A model generated the notes under the pieces. It ran no database searches and was not told where the DNA came from. It saw only the letters and a program-made list of their open reading frames with translations. A stretch of DNA of 64,000 nt, from the NCBI GenBank assembly GCA_964621605.1, contig CAZUMJ010000014.1:9520-73519 (forward strand), in the 5' to 3' direction. Position numbers and translations under genes: made by a program. This document shows, piece after piece, positions 34,364 to 44,282 of this stretch. The stretch comes from CAZUMJ01 sp964621605 (GTDB taxonomy: Bacteria > Actinomycetota > Acidimicrobiia > Acidimicrobiales > Iamiaceae). How positions within the stretch are numbered: the first letter of the stretch is position 1; each line of letters begins with the position of its first letter.

Positions 34364-35512
34364 TCAGCCGGCCTCGATCGTGGCAGCGCGGCCTCGCCCA
34401 GCGGGCTGGTACGAGCACGCCGGGTCGTCTGCCAGCGGGTCGCCGTGCACGGCGTACGCACGCGAGCGTGACCCTCCGCAGACGGTGCGGAACTCACAAC
34501 GTCCGCACCGTCCGCTGAAGCCGTCCGGGTCGCGCAGGGCACGCAGGAGCGCTGCGTCGCGGTAGAGGCTGCTGAAGGGCGTGTCGCGCACCGATCCCAC
34601 CGCGACGGGGAGGAACCCGCTCGGGTACACCTCGCCGAGGTGGTCGACGAAGGCGAACCCGCGCCCCGCGTTCACGTCGAGCGGCGGTCGTCCGCCTCGG
34701 GGATTGGGCCCGGTGACGGAGCCGAGTCGGGCTTTGGTGGCGGCGCGGAGACGGCTGCGCAGCGGGCCGGGCGGGAACGTCGCGTCGACGTCGCCTGCGG
34801 CCTCTCGTTGCAGCGCCACGCGACGGAAGTGGGGGGCCTCGGTGGTCTTCACGGCGACGTGCCCACCGATGTCGTGCAGCCAGTGCAGGACCTCCTCGAC
34901 CGTGTCGGCGTCGATGGCGGGGAGGAGCGCGCCTCGCCCGGTGGGAACGAGGAAGAACACGCTCCAGAGGCTTGCGTCGAGGGCGACGACGTGCTCGAGG
35001 ATGGCTGGGAGCTCCTCCACGTTGTCGGCGGTGACCGTGGTGTTGATCTGGAGCCGGCAGCCTGCCTCGTGCACCCACCGCGCGGCGACCAGCGTGTCGG
35101 CGAACACGCCTTGCACTCCGCGAAAGCCGTCGTGCGACGCCGCATCTGCACCGTCGAGGGAGAGCGACACCGCCCGCGCACCGGCGTCACGGAGCTCGTG
35201 CAGCACGTCTCGTGTGAGGCGGGGAGTGACCGACGGTGACAGCGCCATGCTGAGGCCGGCGGCGGCACCGTGGGCGACCAGTTCTGCGAGGTCGGGCCGT
35301 TCGAACGGGTCGCCACCGGTGAGCACGACGACCGGTCGTGGGGGACCGTATGCGGCGAGGTCGTCGAGCAGGGCCTTGCCCTCGTCGGTGCTGAGCTCGA
35401 GGGGGTTGCGGTGCAGGATCGCATCGGCCCGACAGTGGGCGCACGCGAGCGCGCATGCTCGGGTCGTCTCCCAGATCACGATGAAGGGTCGTTCGTGGAC
35501 GTCGAAGCGCAC
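34364..35512 (-). CDS. Radical SAM/SPASM protein (TIGR04053-like)
   Basis: 382 residues from GTG 35512, chosen because relatives begin with FDVxERPFxVIWE; in-frame GTG codons at 35545 and 35554 and ATG 35665 are alternatives. The radical SAM cluster motif is CALACAHC (CxxxCxxC), with TGGDPFERPD as the SAM-binding GGE-like motif. The C-terminal SPASM-like region has CGRCEFRTVCGGSRSRAY with further cysteines for an auxiliary cluster. Relatives resemble haem d1/AhbD-type enzymes, but their reaction is unknown to me. Its neighbours are a methyltransferase and F420 genes. Confidence 0.85.
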   Translation of the reverse strand: MRFDVHERPFIVIWETTRACALACAHCRADAILHRNPLELSTDEGKALLDDLAAYGPPRPVVVLTGGDPFERPDLAELVAHGAAAGLSMALSPSVTPRLTRDVLHELRDAGARAVSLSLDGADAASHDGFRGVQGVFADTLVAARWVHEAGCRLQINTTVTADNVEELPAILEHVVALDASLWSVFFLVPTGRGALLPAIDADTVEEVLHWLHDIGGHVAVKTTEAPHFRRVALQREAAGDVDATFPPGPLRSRLRAATKARLGSVTGPNPRGGRPPLDVNAGRGFAFVDHLGEVYPSGFLPVAVGSVRDTPFSSLYRDAALLRALRDPDGFSGRCGRCEFRTVCGGSRSRAYAVHGDPLADDPACSYQPAGRGRAATIEAG

Positions 35513-35695
35513 GCTTCGTACGGCATGGGACGCGAGAGCTTGCACGTTCCCCACCCAACCAGCGACGCGCCGTACCCAGAAGGGCCCAAGGTCATCGTGC
35601 GGGCACCGAAAGCCCTGAGTGGTGGCCTCGGACACCTCAAGGTCGGCCGCTTCGCGTCCGATCACCCGAGGGAAGGACCGTATCTGGGAGTGTTG

Positions 35696-36274
35696 ATGGG
35701 CGATCAGCAGCCGGGCACCCGTCCCGCGCGTTCAAACCAGGCCGACCAGTCGGCGGTGCTGCGCAAGCTCGCAGGCCGTCTCGACGATCTGACCACGGGC
35801 GAAGTGGCGCGCCTGATCCGTCCTGGCGACGAGGGGTACGGGACCGGTCCAGGCATGCCCGTCATCGACCCCGACGCTTACCGCGCCGAGACCGGCAAGG
35901 AGTGGGTGCCGCCCACCGGTATGCCCACAGCGCCGGCCGCCGCCGCGCCAGCACCGGAAAAGCAGAAGGCTGCCCCCGCTCAGCCCAAGCCGGCTGCTGC
36001 AAAGGCGGGAGCCGGTGCCAAGCCTCGCCCGCAGGCGAAGGCCGGGCAGGGTGCACGCCCGCAGGGCAAGCCGAAGCAGCAAGCTGGCCGCCCAGCCCCG
36101 CCGACGCAGCAGAAGGCGGGTGCCGGAAAGCCCCGTCCGCCCGCGCAGGCCGGCTCCGCTAACGCGGGTGCGAAGCCGCGTCCGCCCGCCAAGCAACAGG
36201 CCGGGGCAGCTCATGGCGCCGCACCGAAGCAGGGCTTCTTCGCCCGCCTCTGGGCGAAGCTCACCGGTCGCTGA
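35696..36274 (+). CDS. Ala/Pro/Lys-rich protein with C-terminal amphipathic helix, function unknown
   Basis: 192 residues from ATG 35696 with GGGAG upstream. Residues ~15-75 look folded (AVLRKLAGRLDDLTTGEVARL, then GYGTGPGMPVIDPDAYRAET). The middle ~100 residues are Ala/Pro/Lys/Gln low complexity and positively charged. The end KQGFFARLWAKLTGR is a basic amphipathic helix that could bind a membrane or nucleic acid. I recognise no family. It is divergent from the radical SAM gene, and its stop lies inside the 8-bp tandem repeat. Confidence 0.6.
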   Translation: MGDQQPGTRPARSNQADQSAVLRKLAGRLDDLTTGEVARLIRPGDEGYGTGPGMPVIDPDAYRAETGKEWVPPTGMPTAPAAAAPAPEKQKAAPAQPKPAAAKAGAGAKPRPQAKAGQGARPQGKPKQQAGRPAPPTQQKAGAGKPRPPAQAGSANAGAKPRPPAKQQAGAAHGAAPKQGFFARLWAKLTGR

Positions 36275-36312
36275 GTCGCTGAGTCGCTGAGTCGCTGAGT
36301 CGCTGAGTCGCT
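36269..36312. repeat. 8-bp tandem repeat carrying stop codons in all forward frames
   Basis: CGCTGAGT occurs five times plus CGCT. Because 8 is not a multiple of 3, TGA falls in all three forward frames (36272, 36280, 36288). It separates two convergent genes and includes the stop of the gene at 35696. Confidence 0.85.
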
Positions 36313-36330
36313 CGGCGGGGGCGTCGTCGC

Positions 36331-37545
36331 TCAGTTGGCCCATTCGGCGAACGGGATCTGCCAGTCGCCGTAGCCGTTCGTCGGCTGGAGCTGCTCGGCG
36401 GTGCCGACGACCTCGACGACATCGCCGACCTGGCTGAACCCGAAGAACCATTCGGCGTCGGCCGGCGCCGCGTTCACGCACCCGTGCGACACGTTGGAGT
36501 TCCCCTGTGCGCCGACCGACCAGGGGGCCGAGTGGACGAACTCGCCGCTGTTGGAGATGCGGACGTTCCAGGAGACTTCCTCGTAGTAGCCGTCGGGGGA
36601 GTCGCGGGGGATCCCGACGGTGGCCGAGTCCATGATCACCTTCTGGGCCTTCTCGTTGACGACGTGCACCCCGGACTTCGTGGGGTACTTGTCGTCCTGC
36701 CCGGTCGAGACCGCCAGGGTGCGCACGACCTGACCGTTGTTGGTGACCACCATCTGGTGGGTGGTGGTGTCGACGTGGGAGATGTGGGCGTCGCCGATGG
36801 CGAACGACACCGTGCGGCCGTCGACCCCCCAGATGCCGTCCCCGGCGTCGAAGTTTGCGAAGTCGATGCCGAGGCTGACCTTCGTGCCCGCCGGCCAGTA
36901 GACGCTGGGCCGCCAGTGCAGCTCGGTGTCGGAGAACCAGTGCCACGCGCCGGTCACGGGGTGATCGGCGGCGACGGTGAGGCGGTCGGTGAGCGCCGCG
37001 TGACGCGCCGAGGCGACCGGGTGGTTGAGCACCACGATGATCGGCATCCCGACGCCGTAGGTGTGGTCGTTCACCACGTTCAGCTGGGTGTGCAGCTCGT
37101 CGACCGGGGCGCCGGTGGTGAACGTGAACGTGTGCTCCGAGGCGTGGCCGGCACCGTCGACGGCGGTCGCGGCGATCCGGTAGGTGGTGTGCGGCGCGAG
37201 GCCGCCGACCTGGGTCCACGCCGTGGTGTCGGTCGCGAGCGTGCCTTGTGTCGGCGCAGGCACCGGGTGCGTCGGTGTGGGCCCGGTGGCGGGCACCGCG
37301 GTGAGCGTCACGGCCCGCAGCGTGCCGTCGACCGCCTTCACCACGGGTGACGAGCCGATCGGGACGTCCTTCGCGCCGTCGGCGATGCTCGACGTCACCT
37401 GCACGGCCGGAGTGGGAATCGTCGTCGACGTGGGCGTCGACGCGCGGCCCCCGGTCGACGAGCTACAGCCCGCGCCGAGCACCAGCACGGCGGCGCCGCA
37501 CACGGCGACGACGACCCTGCGCGTGCGGTGACGCGATCCCCTCAT
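36331..37545 (-). CDS. L,D-transpeptidase lipoprotein (YkuD) with Ig-like domains
   Basis: 404 residues from ATG 37545. A type II signal peptide ends in VLGAGC (lipobox), so it is a membrane-anchored lipoprotein. Two Ig-like segments precede the catalytic YkuD domain, as in mycobacterial LdtMt2. The active site reads VHSAPWSVGAQGNSNVSHGCVNA, with the nucleophilic Cys in SHGCVN and the upstream His. It forms 3-3 peptide cross-links in peptidoglycan. It follows the mannose-6-phosphate isomerase gene on the same strand by 123 bp, with a hairpin between. Confidence 0.93.
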   Translation of the reverse strand: MRGSRHRTRRVVVAVCGAAVLVLGAGCSSSTGGRASTPTSTTIPTPAVQVTSSIADGAKDVPIGSSPVVKAVDGTLRAVTLTAVPATGPTPTHPVPAPTQGTLATDTTAWTQVGGLAPHTTYRIAATAVDGAGHASEHTFTFTTGAPVDELHTQLNVVNDHTYGVGMPIIVVLNHPVASARHAALTDRLTVAADHPVTGAWHWFSDTELHWRPSVYWPAGTKVSLGIDFANFDAGDGIWGVDGRTVSFAIGDAHISHVDTTTHQMVVTNNGQVVRTLAVSTGQDDKYPTKSGVHVVNEKAQKVIMDSATVGIPRDSPDGYYEEVSWNVRISNSGEFVHSAPWSVGAQGNSNVSHGCVNAAPADAEWFFGFSQVGDVVEVVGTAEQLQPTNGYGDWQIPFAEWAN

Positions 37546-37638
37546 GACCTTCAAGTGTGGCCCACCGGCACGCTCGTGGCCACCATGGCGGCACGTGCGG
37601 GTGGCTGGGTTCGGCTGGGTGGTGCGAGCAGGGCGGAC

Positions 37639-37658
37639 TCGGAGCGGACACGCTCCGA
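37639..37658 (-). terminator. Possible hairpin terminator between isomerase and transpeptidase genes
   Basis: Perfect 8-bp arms TCGGAGCG and CGCTCCGA around the tetraloop GACA (plus strand). It lacks a T-run, so it may be a factor-dependent or weak terminator. Confidence 0.35.
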
Positions 37659-37668
37659 CGTGCGTCGG

Positions 37669-38039
37669 TCAGCCGGCGCGTCCGTAGTCGTCGGACAGCC
37701 GCACGATGTCGTCCTCGCCGAGGTAGGCGCCCTGCTGCACCTCGACGAACAGCAACGGCTCGGTGCCGCGGTTCTCGACGCGGTGCGCGGTGCCGACGGC
37801 GATGTCGACTGCCGCACCTGCGGGCACCTCGCGCTCGACGTCGTCGAGGGTGACGGTGGCGACGCCGGCGACGACGAACCAGTGCTCGGCGCGCTGCGCG
37901 TGGCGCTGGTAGCTCAGGCGCTGCCCGGGCGCCACGGTGATGCGCTTGACCTTGAACCCCTCCGCCTCGGCATCCTCCAAGACGGTGTAGGAGCCCCAGG
38001 GGCGCTCGTCGTGCTCGCGCCCGAGGGCGTCGGTGGTGC

Positions 38040-38043
<4 letters not shown>
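37669..38043 (-). CDS. Cupin phosphomannose isomerase, type II domain only
   Basis: 124 residues from ATG 38043, overlapping the gmd stop (ATGA). It begins RPWGSYTVLEDAEAEGFKVKRI and has PGQRLSYQRHAQRAEHWFVVAG and GTAHRVENRGTEPLLFVEVQ, the metal-binding cupin of mannose-6-phosphate isomerases that are usually fused to mannose-1-phosphate guanylyltransferase. Here it is a separate small enzyme. It would convert fructose-6-phosphate to mannose-6-phosphate to supply gmd, with which it is coupled. Confidence 0.88.
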
Positions 38044-39026
<983 letters not shown>

Positions 39027-39077
39027 GGCGGAGTTCTACGCTGCGGCGGGGTCCTTGTCTGCTAAGTGGGTTGGCAC

Positions 39078-39548
39078 ATGCCGGAAAAGCTCGGTCGCCG
39101 CATCGCCACGCTGCGTGCGGAACGTCGGTGGACGCAGCAGCAGCTCGCGGACCGTCTCGGCGTGTCGCGCGTGGCGGTGTCGCACCTCGAGGCGAACCTC
39201 ACCGATCCGGGCGAGCGCACTGTGGCGCTGCTCGCGGGGCTGTTCCACCTCGAGCCGCACGAGTTGGTGGCCGGTACGACCTACCCGGCGGCGAAGGCCG
39301 AGCGCCTGCCGGTGGTCGTCGCGCGCTGGACCGAGGTCGAGCACCGTCTGGCCTTGCTCGACGCCGACCTGCAGTGGGTCGGGCGCCTGCCCGCGGCCGA
39401 GGTGCGGCGCCTGCTCGAAGGGTGGCTCCCCGTCCTGGACGGCCTGCGGAGCCGGGCCCTCGACCCCGACGAGGCCGCCGCTGCGACGGCGGCGTGGCGC
39501 AAGGTGGTCGACCAGCTTGCCGGGGCGCGCGACCGCTCGGCGCCGTGA
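39078..39548 (+). CDS. XRE-family helix-turn-helix regulator
   Basis: 156 residues from ATG 39078; GTG 39066 is an alternative. The N-terminal HTH reads LGRRIATLRAERRWTQQQLADRLGVSRVAVSHLE. The remaining ~90 residues are helical with no recognised domain and may sense a ligand or form dimers. It is divergent from gmd (52 bp between starts), so it may control the GDP-mannose branch, and it lies upstream of the secreted HAF/DUF4214 gene. Confidence 0.87.
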   Translation: MPEKLGRRIATLRAERRWTQQQLADRLGVSRVAVSHLEANLTDPGERTVALLAGLFHLEPHELVAGTTYPAAKAERLPVVVARWTEVEHRLALLDADLQWVGRLPAAEVRRLLEGWLPVLDGLRSRALDPDEAAAATAAWRKVVDQLAGARDRSAP

Positions 39549-39651
39549 GGGTGCCCGCGCCGTCATTGTTCTCGGCAACGAGTGCCCGATGCGGTGGTAC
39601 GGTTCCCGGCGTCACACTTCTCTCCACGGTGTGAAGAGCACGGAGGTTTCC

Positions 39652-42600
39652 ATGCGGCGGACGGTGCGAGTGTTGGCGGCGGTCATGGGCTTGCTGGTGG
39701 TACCGGCGGTGGTCGGCGTGCCGGTCGCGGTCGCGTCCCGGCCGACCGTGGTGGCGCGGTCGGTCGTTGCGGCGGGTTCGGTCGTTGCGGCGGGGTCGGT
39801 GTCGTCCACTCCAGACGAGGCGTTCGTCGGGGCGGCGTACGTCGACTTCTTGTCGCGGTCGCCGTCGGCGGGCGAGCTTGCGGCGGCGACGGCGGGCCCG
39901 TTGGATACGCCGGGGGCGCGTGGGGCCGTGGTGGCGGGGCTGTCGTCCTCGCCGGAGTGGGTGCGTCACACGGTGCAGAAGCTGTACCTCGACACGCTCA
40001 ACCGTCAAGGCGAACCCGGCGGGGTGGCGTACTGGGTGTCGCTCATCCGGAGTCACCGGTTGACGGTGGCCGAGGTGGCGGCGTCATTCTACTCCTCGGC
40101 CGAGTACTTCTCGGGGATCGGCGGCTCGAACACGCGCACGTGGGTGCTCGACCTGTACCAGAAGATCCTGCTGCGCAACGGCGCCGGCGATACGGACGGG
40201 GTGGACTACTGGGTGGCGACGACAGCGTCGTCGGGTCGCTACGCGGTGGCGTACTCGCTGTACCAGTCGAACGAGTCGCGCCACACCCGGGTGAGGGCGC
40301 TGTACCAGGCGTTGTTGGGCCGTGAGCCCGATCAGGGTGGTTGGAACTACTGGGCTGGGTTGGTGCAGTCGCAGGGCGATCTGGCACTGGCCGCGTACCT
40401 GGCATCGTCGGACGAGTACGACGCGCGGGCCTTCACGCGGCTGCCAGGCGCGCCGCTTGCGGTGAGCGCGAACCCCGGTGACGGGTCTGCCACCGTTTCG
40501 TGGACGGCCCCCGCGTTGGGCGAAGGCGGTTCCCCGGTCACGGGCTATGCCGCGTCGTCGACGGCGGGTGCGGCGAGCTGCACCACGACGACCACGAGTT
40601 GCGCGGTCACGGGGTTGACCAACGGCACCGCGTACGGGTTCGCGGTGCGCGCGACGAACGCCATCGGGACCGGCCAACCCGCATCCACGCTCGGCTCCGT
40701 CACGCCTGCGCCGGCATCGTCGGGTCACTGGACCCAGCTGGCCGAGCACCCGATGGTGACCGGATCGGTCACCCAGCTGGTGCGCGGCACGCACAACGGT
40801 GCGGTGCTCGGCCGGTACGGCAGGTACGGGCTGGTCCCGGCGGTGTGCGCACAGACGTGCACCGCCTTGGCGATGCCCGACGCGTTCTCCCTGGATCCGA
40901 GCGGAACGCTCGATTGGACGAGTACAGGAATGATCTACGCGTCTGCCCAGACGGTCGACCCGAACCCTCCTGGCGGTATGTACTCGCGCGCGGTCGTCTG
41001 GGCGAATGCGGGAGCCGCCCCGGTGCTGCTCGCGGCACCCGCTGCCGGTACGTATACGGAGGTGAGGGCTGTCGACGCGACCCCTGGCGGCATGGTCGTC
41101 GGCGAGGGTGACACGACCGCCGATGAGACCGTTGGTCTTGTCTGGGCGACGGCCTCGTCGTCGCCCACCGCGCTTGATCTCCCCGCGGGATCGACAGGGT
41201 TGCAGATGGCGGGAATCACGCCGAGCGGCATCATCCTCGGCGTCGCGCGCGATACCGGCGGGCATCTGATCGGCCTCGCCTGGGCGAACGCGGAGGCGAC
41301 GCCCAGCGTGTTGCCGCTGGCCCCGGGGATCTCGGGGCTCGCCCCTCAGGCGGGAGCGCCGCTGCGGGTTTCCGCGAACGGGCTCATCGAGGGCTTGGGC
41401 TACGACACCGGCGTGCCGGTTCCCCTCGTGTGGACGGCGCCTGACGCGGTGCCGACGCAGCTCGCCCTACCGAGCGGGTTGCAGATCGTCGACGCCTCCG
41501 GCCCCGAAAACAATTGGGCGACGCTCTACTACGGCCCATCGTTCGCGACGGCGTCGGACGCGCTCCTCGCCGCGGTGGGAACGGGCAGCGACCGGTCGGC
41601 GGCGGTGGTGTGGCCCATGCCGACCGCCCCGCCGGTCACCCTGGCTCCCCCTGCGAGCAGCGTCGGGGTGCCGACGGCCGCCGACGTGCTCGCGTCGGGC
41701 GAGGTGGTCGGGACCGCGCGGTACGAAGAATCCGGCGGGCAGAACCTGGACCGCTTCGTGCGTTGGGACGCGGGCACGTACGGGCCGCACCTGATGCAGT
41801 CGCCCGCANNNNNNNNNNNNNNNNNNNNNNNNNNNNNNNNNNNNNNNNNNNNNNNNNNNNNNNNNNNNNNNNNNNNNNNNNNNNNNNNNNNNNNNNNNNN
41901 NNNNNNNNCTTCGTGCGTTGGGACGCGGGCACGTACGGGCCGCACCTGATGCAGTCGCCCGCAGGGAGCGACGCTCGGACCGTGTTCGGGCGCGACACCG
42001 GAGGTGTCGTCGGCCTCGCGGCCACCACCTCCGCCGTCGACGCCGACGTCGTCGGCCTGACGTGGGCCACCTCGACGGCAGCCCCGACCGAGTTCGCGCT
42101 CGGCGTCGTTCAGCCCGTAGCCGGCCAGGTGCGCGCCATCAACAGCTCCGGCGCCATGGTGGGTGCCGGGTTGGTGCCGGTGCAGTACTGGCCGGCTCCG
42201 CAGGCCAGCCCGATCGCGCTGGCATTGCCAGCGGGTGCGGACGCCCCGCCGTCGCTCGACGACCTCGGCGACGACGGCATGATCACCGGTCATGTGAGCG
42301 TGGCGGGCACGGTGCGGCCGCTGGCGTGGGTTGACAAGGCCGCGACGCCCGTCGTGTTGGACCTGCCGGCTGGCCTGGTAGGCCTCGCGTCGTCCTCCAC
42401 CCACACGGCGCCCACGGTCTACGCCTCGTCCTCCGGCTTGGTGGCGGCCACAGCGGTTGACAGCTCCAACGTGCCCCACGGCGTGTTCTGGTCGACGCCG
42501 AGCGCGTCGCCGGCCACGCTGGTCGCGCCTACCGGCTACTCGTCGGTGTCGGTCGCAGGCGTGACGACCGCTGGTGCGGTGGTGGGCTTCGCGAAGAACG

Positions 42601-43046
42601 ACAGCACCTTGGCGTGGTCGGCGTTCGTGTGGACCACCGCGGCTGCGACGCCAGTCCTCCTGGCGGCGCCCACCGGCATGCACGTCACCAGCGTGTCCTA
42701 CGTCGCCGGCTCGGGGGCCATGGTCGGTACCGCGCTCGACGGCTCCAGCGTCGCGCACGGGGTCGTCTGGGCGTCGCCGACGGCACCGGCAACGCTGCTC
42801 GCCGGGCTTCCCGGCTACACGGTGCCGAGCCAGCCGAGCGGTGTGAGCAACGCGGGGGTCGTGGTGGCCTACGCGGACGATGCAACCTTCCTCCGGTCGC
42901 TCGCACGGTGGCCAGTGCCGACGAACCCGCCGGCCTTGGTGGCGTCGCCGCCAGGGGTGCACCCGTGGTTGATCGAGGCGGTCAGCGACGCGGGTTCGGT
43001 GGTCGTCGAGCCGTACGGTAGCCACGTCTGGGTGTACACACCCTGA
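39652..43046 (+). CDS. Large secreted protein: DUF4214, fibronectin III and HAF-like repeats (interrupted by assembly gap)
   Basis: ATG 39652 with GGAGG just upstream. A signal peptide (VLAAVMGLLVVPAVVGVPVAVA) is followed by DUF4214 units (LDTLNRQGEPGGVAYW, LLGREPDQGGWNYW), a fibronectin III domain (~residues 265-350) and then ~650 residues of repeated units with pattern VVWxxxxxxPxxLxxPxG then GxxVGxxxD, resembling HAF extracellular repeats that probably form a beta-propeller. The 100-N run at 41809 splits it. The 55 bp before the gap are repeated exactly after it; collapsing the duplicate and the Ns removes 155 bp and joins the two halves in one frame, giving about 1079 residues. So it is not a pseudogene. 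Confidence 0.85.
41809..41908. other. Assembly gap of 100 N with identical 55-bp flanks
   Basis: 41754-41808 and 41909-41963 are identical (starting CTTCGTGCGTTGGG). This is what two unmerged contigs with a 55-bp overlap look like; probably no bases are missing. Confidence 0.92.
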
Positions 43047-43080
43047 CCTCGGGCCCCAACACGACCAAGGGCAGGGAGCG

Positions 43081-43992
43081 TCAGCCCGCGGTGCGCACCC
43101 GAGCTCGGCAGTCGTCGAGCAGGTCGCGCAGGGTGTGGGTGAGGGGAATCTCGGGTTCCCAACCGGTGGCCTTGGCGAGCTTCTGGTAGTCGCCGCGCAG
43201 CACGGGCACGTCGACCGGGCGGAGCAGTTCCGGGTCGGTCACGAACCGCATCGGACGCTCGGCCTCCTCCAGCAACAGGTCGGCGAGGTCCTGCACGGCG
43301 ACGTCGTGGCCGCTGCACACGTTGTAGGCCTCACCGGGGTCGCCGTGCTCGACGAGCAGCCGGTAGGCGCGCACCACGTCGCGCACGTCGGTGAGGTCGC
43401 GGCGCGCCGACAGGTTGCCGATGGTGATGATGTCGCCGCCGTCGACCTCGTTCTGCGCGATGCGCGTCGCAAGCGCGGGTGCCACGAACGCCGGGCTCTG
43501 GCCCGGGCCGAGGTGGTTGAACGCCCGCACGCGCAGCACCGGGAGCTGCCGCCCCAACCACGCCTGTAGCCCGAGGTAGTCGGCCGCCACCTTCGATGCC
43601 GCGTAGGGCGACACGGGTCGGAGTGGAGACTCTTCGGTGAGCGGGAGCTCTGCCTCGGAGACCTTGCCGTACACGTCAGCGCTGCTCACCGCGAGCACGC
43701 GGGACACGCCCGTCTCGGTGGCGGCCAGCAACACGTTGAGCGTTCCCTCGGCGTTCGCGCGGAACGCCTGTGTCGGCGCCTTCCACGATCCGCCCACGTC
43801 CGCCCAGCCGGCCAGGTGGTACACGACCTCGGGGCGCACCTGGTGGAACAGGTTGGAGACGGCTTCCGGGTTGGTGATGTCGACGCCGCCGTGCGCCTGG
43901 TCGGTCTCGATGACGTCGTCGCCGAGCGCGCGGAGGTGGGTGACGAGATGACGACCGACGAAGCCTCCGGCTCCGGTGACGAGTGCCTTCAT
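43081..43992 (-). CDS. rmd: GDP-6-deoxy-D-mannose reductase (GDP-D-rhamnose synthesis)
   Basis: 303 residues. TGAGGFVGRHLVTHLRALG, YHLAGWADVGGSW, SSADVYGKVSEAELPL, PYAASKVAADYL (Tyr-Lys), RAFNHLGPGQSPAFV and YNVCSGHDV. The sequence from SSADVYG onward matches the Rmd pattern of Pseudomonas A-band LPS synthesis, including the FNHLGPGQ motif, rather than GDP-fucose synthase. It would reduce the GMD product to GDP-D-rhamnose. It is divergent from the ABC exporter genes. Confidence 0.87.
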   Translation of the reverse strand: MKALVTGAGGFVGRHLVTHLRALGDDVIETDQAHGGVDITNPEAVSNLFHQVRPEVVYHLAGWADVGGSWKAPTQAFRANAEGTLNVLLAATETGVSRVLAVSSADVYGKVSEAELPLTEESPLRPVSPYAASKVAADYLGLQAWLGRQLPVLRVRAFNHLGPGQSPAFVAPALATRIAQNEVDGGDIITIGNLSARRDLTDVRDVVRAYRLLVEHGDPGEAYNVCSGHDVAVQDLADLLLEEAERPMRFVTDPELLRPVDVPVLRGDYQKLAKATGWEPEIPLTHTLRDLLDDCRARVRTAG

Positions 43993-44282
43993 CGCCCGGG
44001 CCTCTCCTGCCCGGCGTCGGCGAGGACACGGAGCGCGGCGGGGCGATGAGGGGGCGTCGTGAGCAGGCGCATCGGCGGGAGTCTAGGAAGCCTTCGCACC
44101 CCCGATGCGAACGCACCCGACGCGAGGGCGACGAGTCGCCGCGACCGGCGTGCCGCCGCAGCCGGTGCGGGGTGACGGGGGTGGTGGCAAGTATCGTCGG
44201 GAGTCGAACGCATGCCCCCGGGTGTGCCCGGGCGTCGGGCCGACCTCGGGTGGCGCCCCTCGCCGTCGAAGAGAGTTGTCCG
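43993..44282. other. Intergenic region between divergent rmd and wzm
   Basis: 290 bp. A -10 like TATCGT at 44192-44197 on the plus strand could serve wzm. In-frame GTG 44250 and others could extend wzm upstream. No other gene is convincing. Confidence 0.5.

Noticed and set aside
36269..36312. Attachment site or transposon end at the 8-bp repeat
   Set aside because: No integrase, transposase, inverted ends or tRNA nearby, and both flanking genes are intact.
39652..43046. Frameshifted pseudogene at the N-run
   Set aside because: The frame change disappears when the 55-bp duplicated contig end and the Ns are removed.
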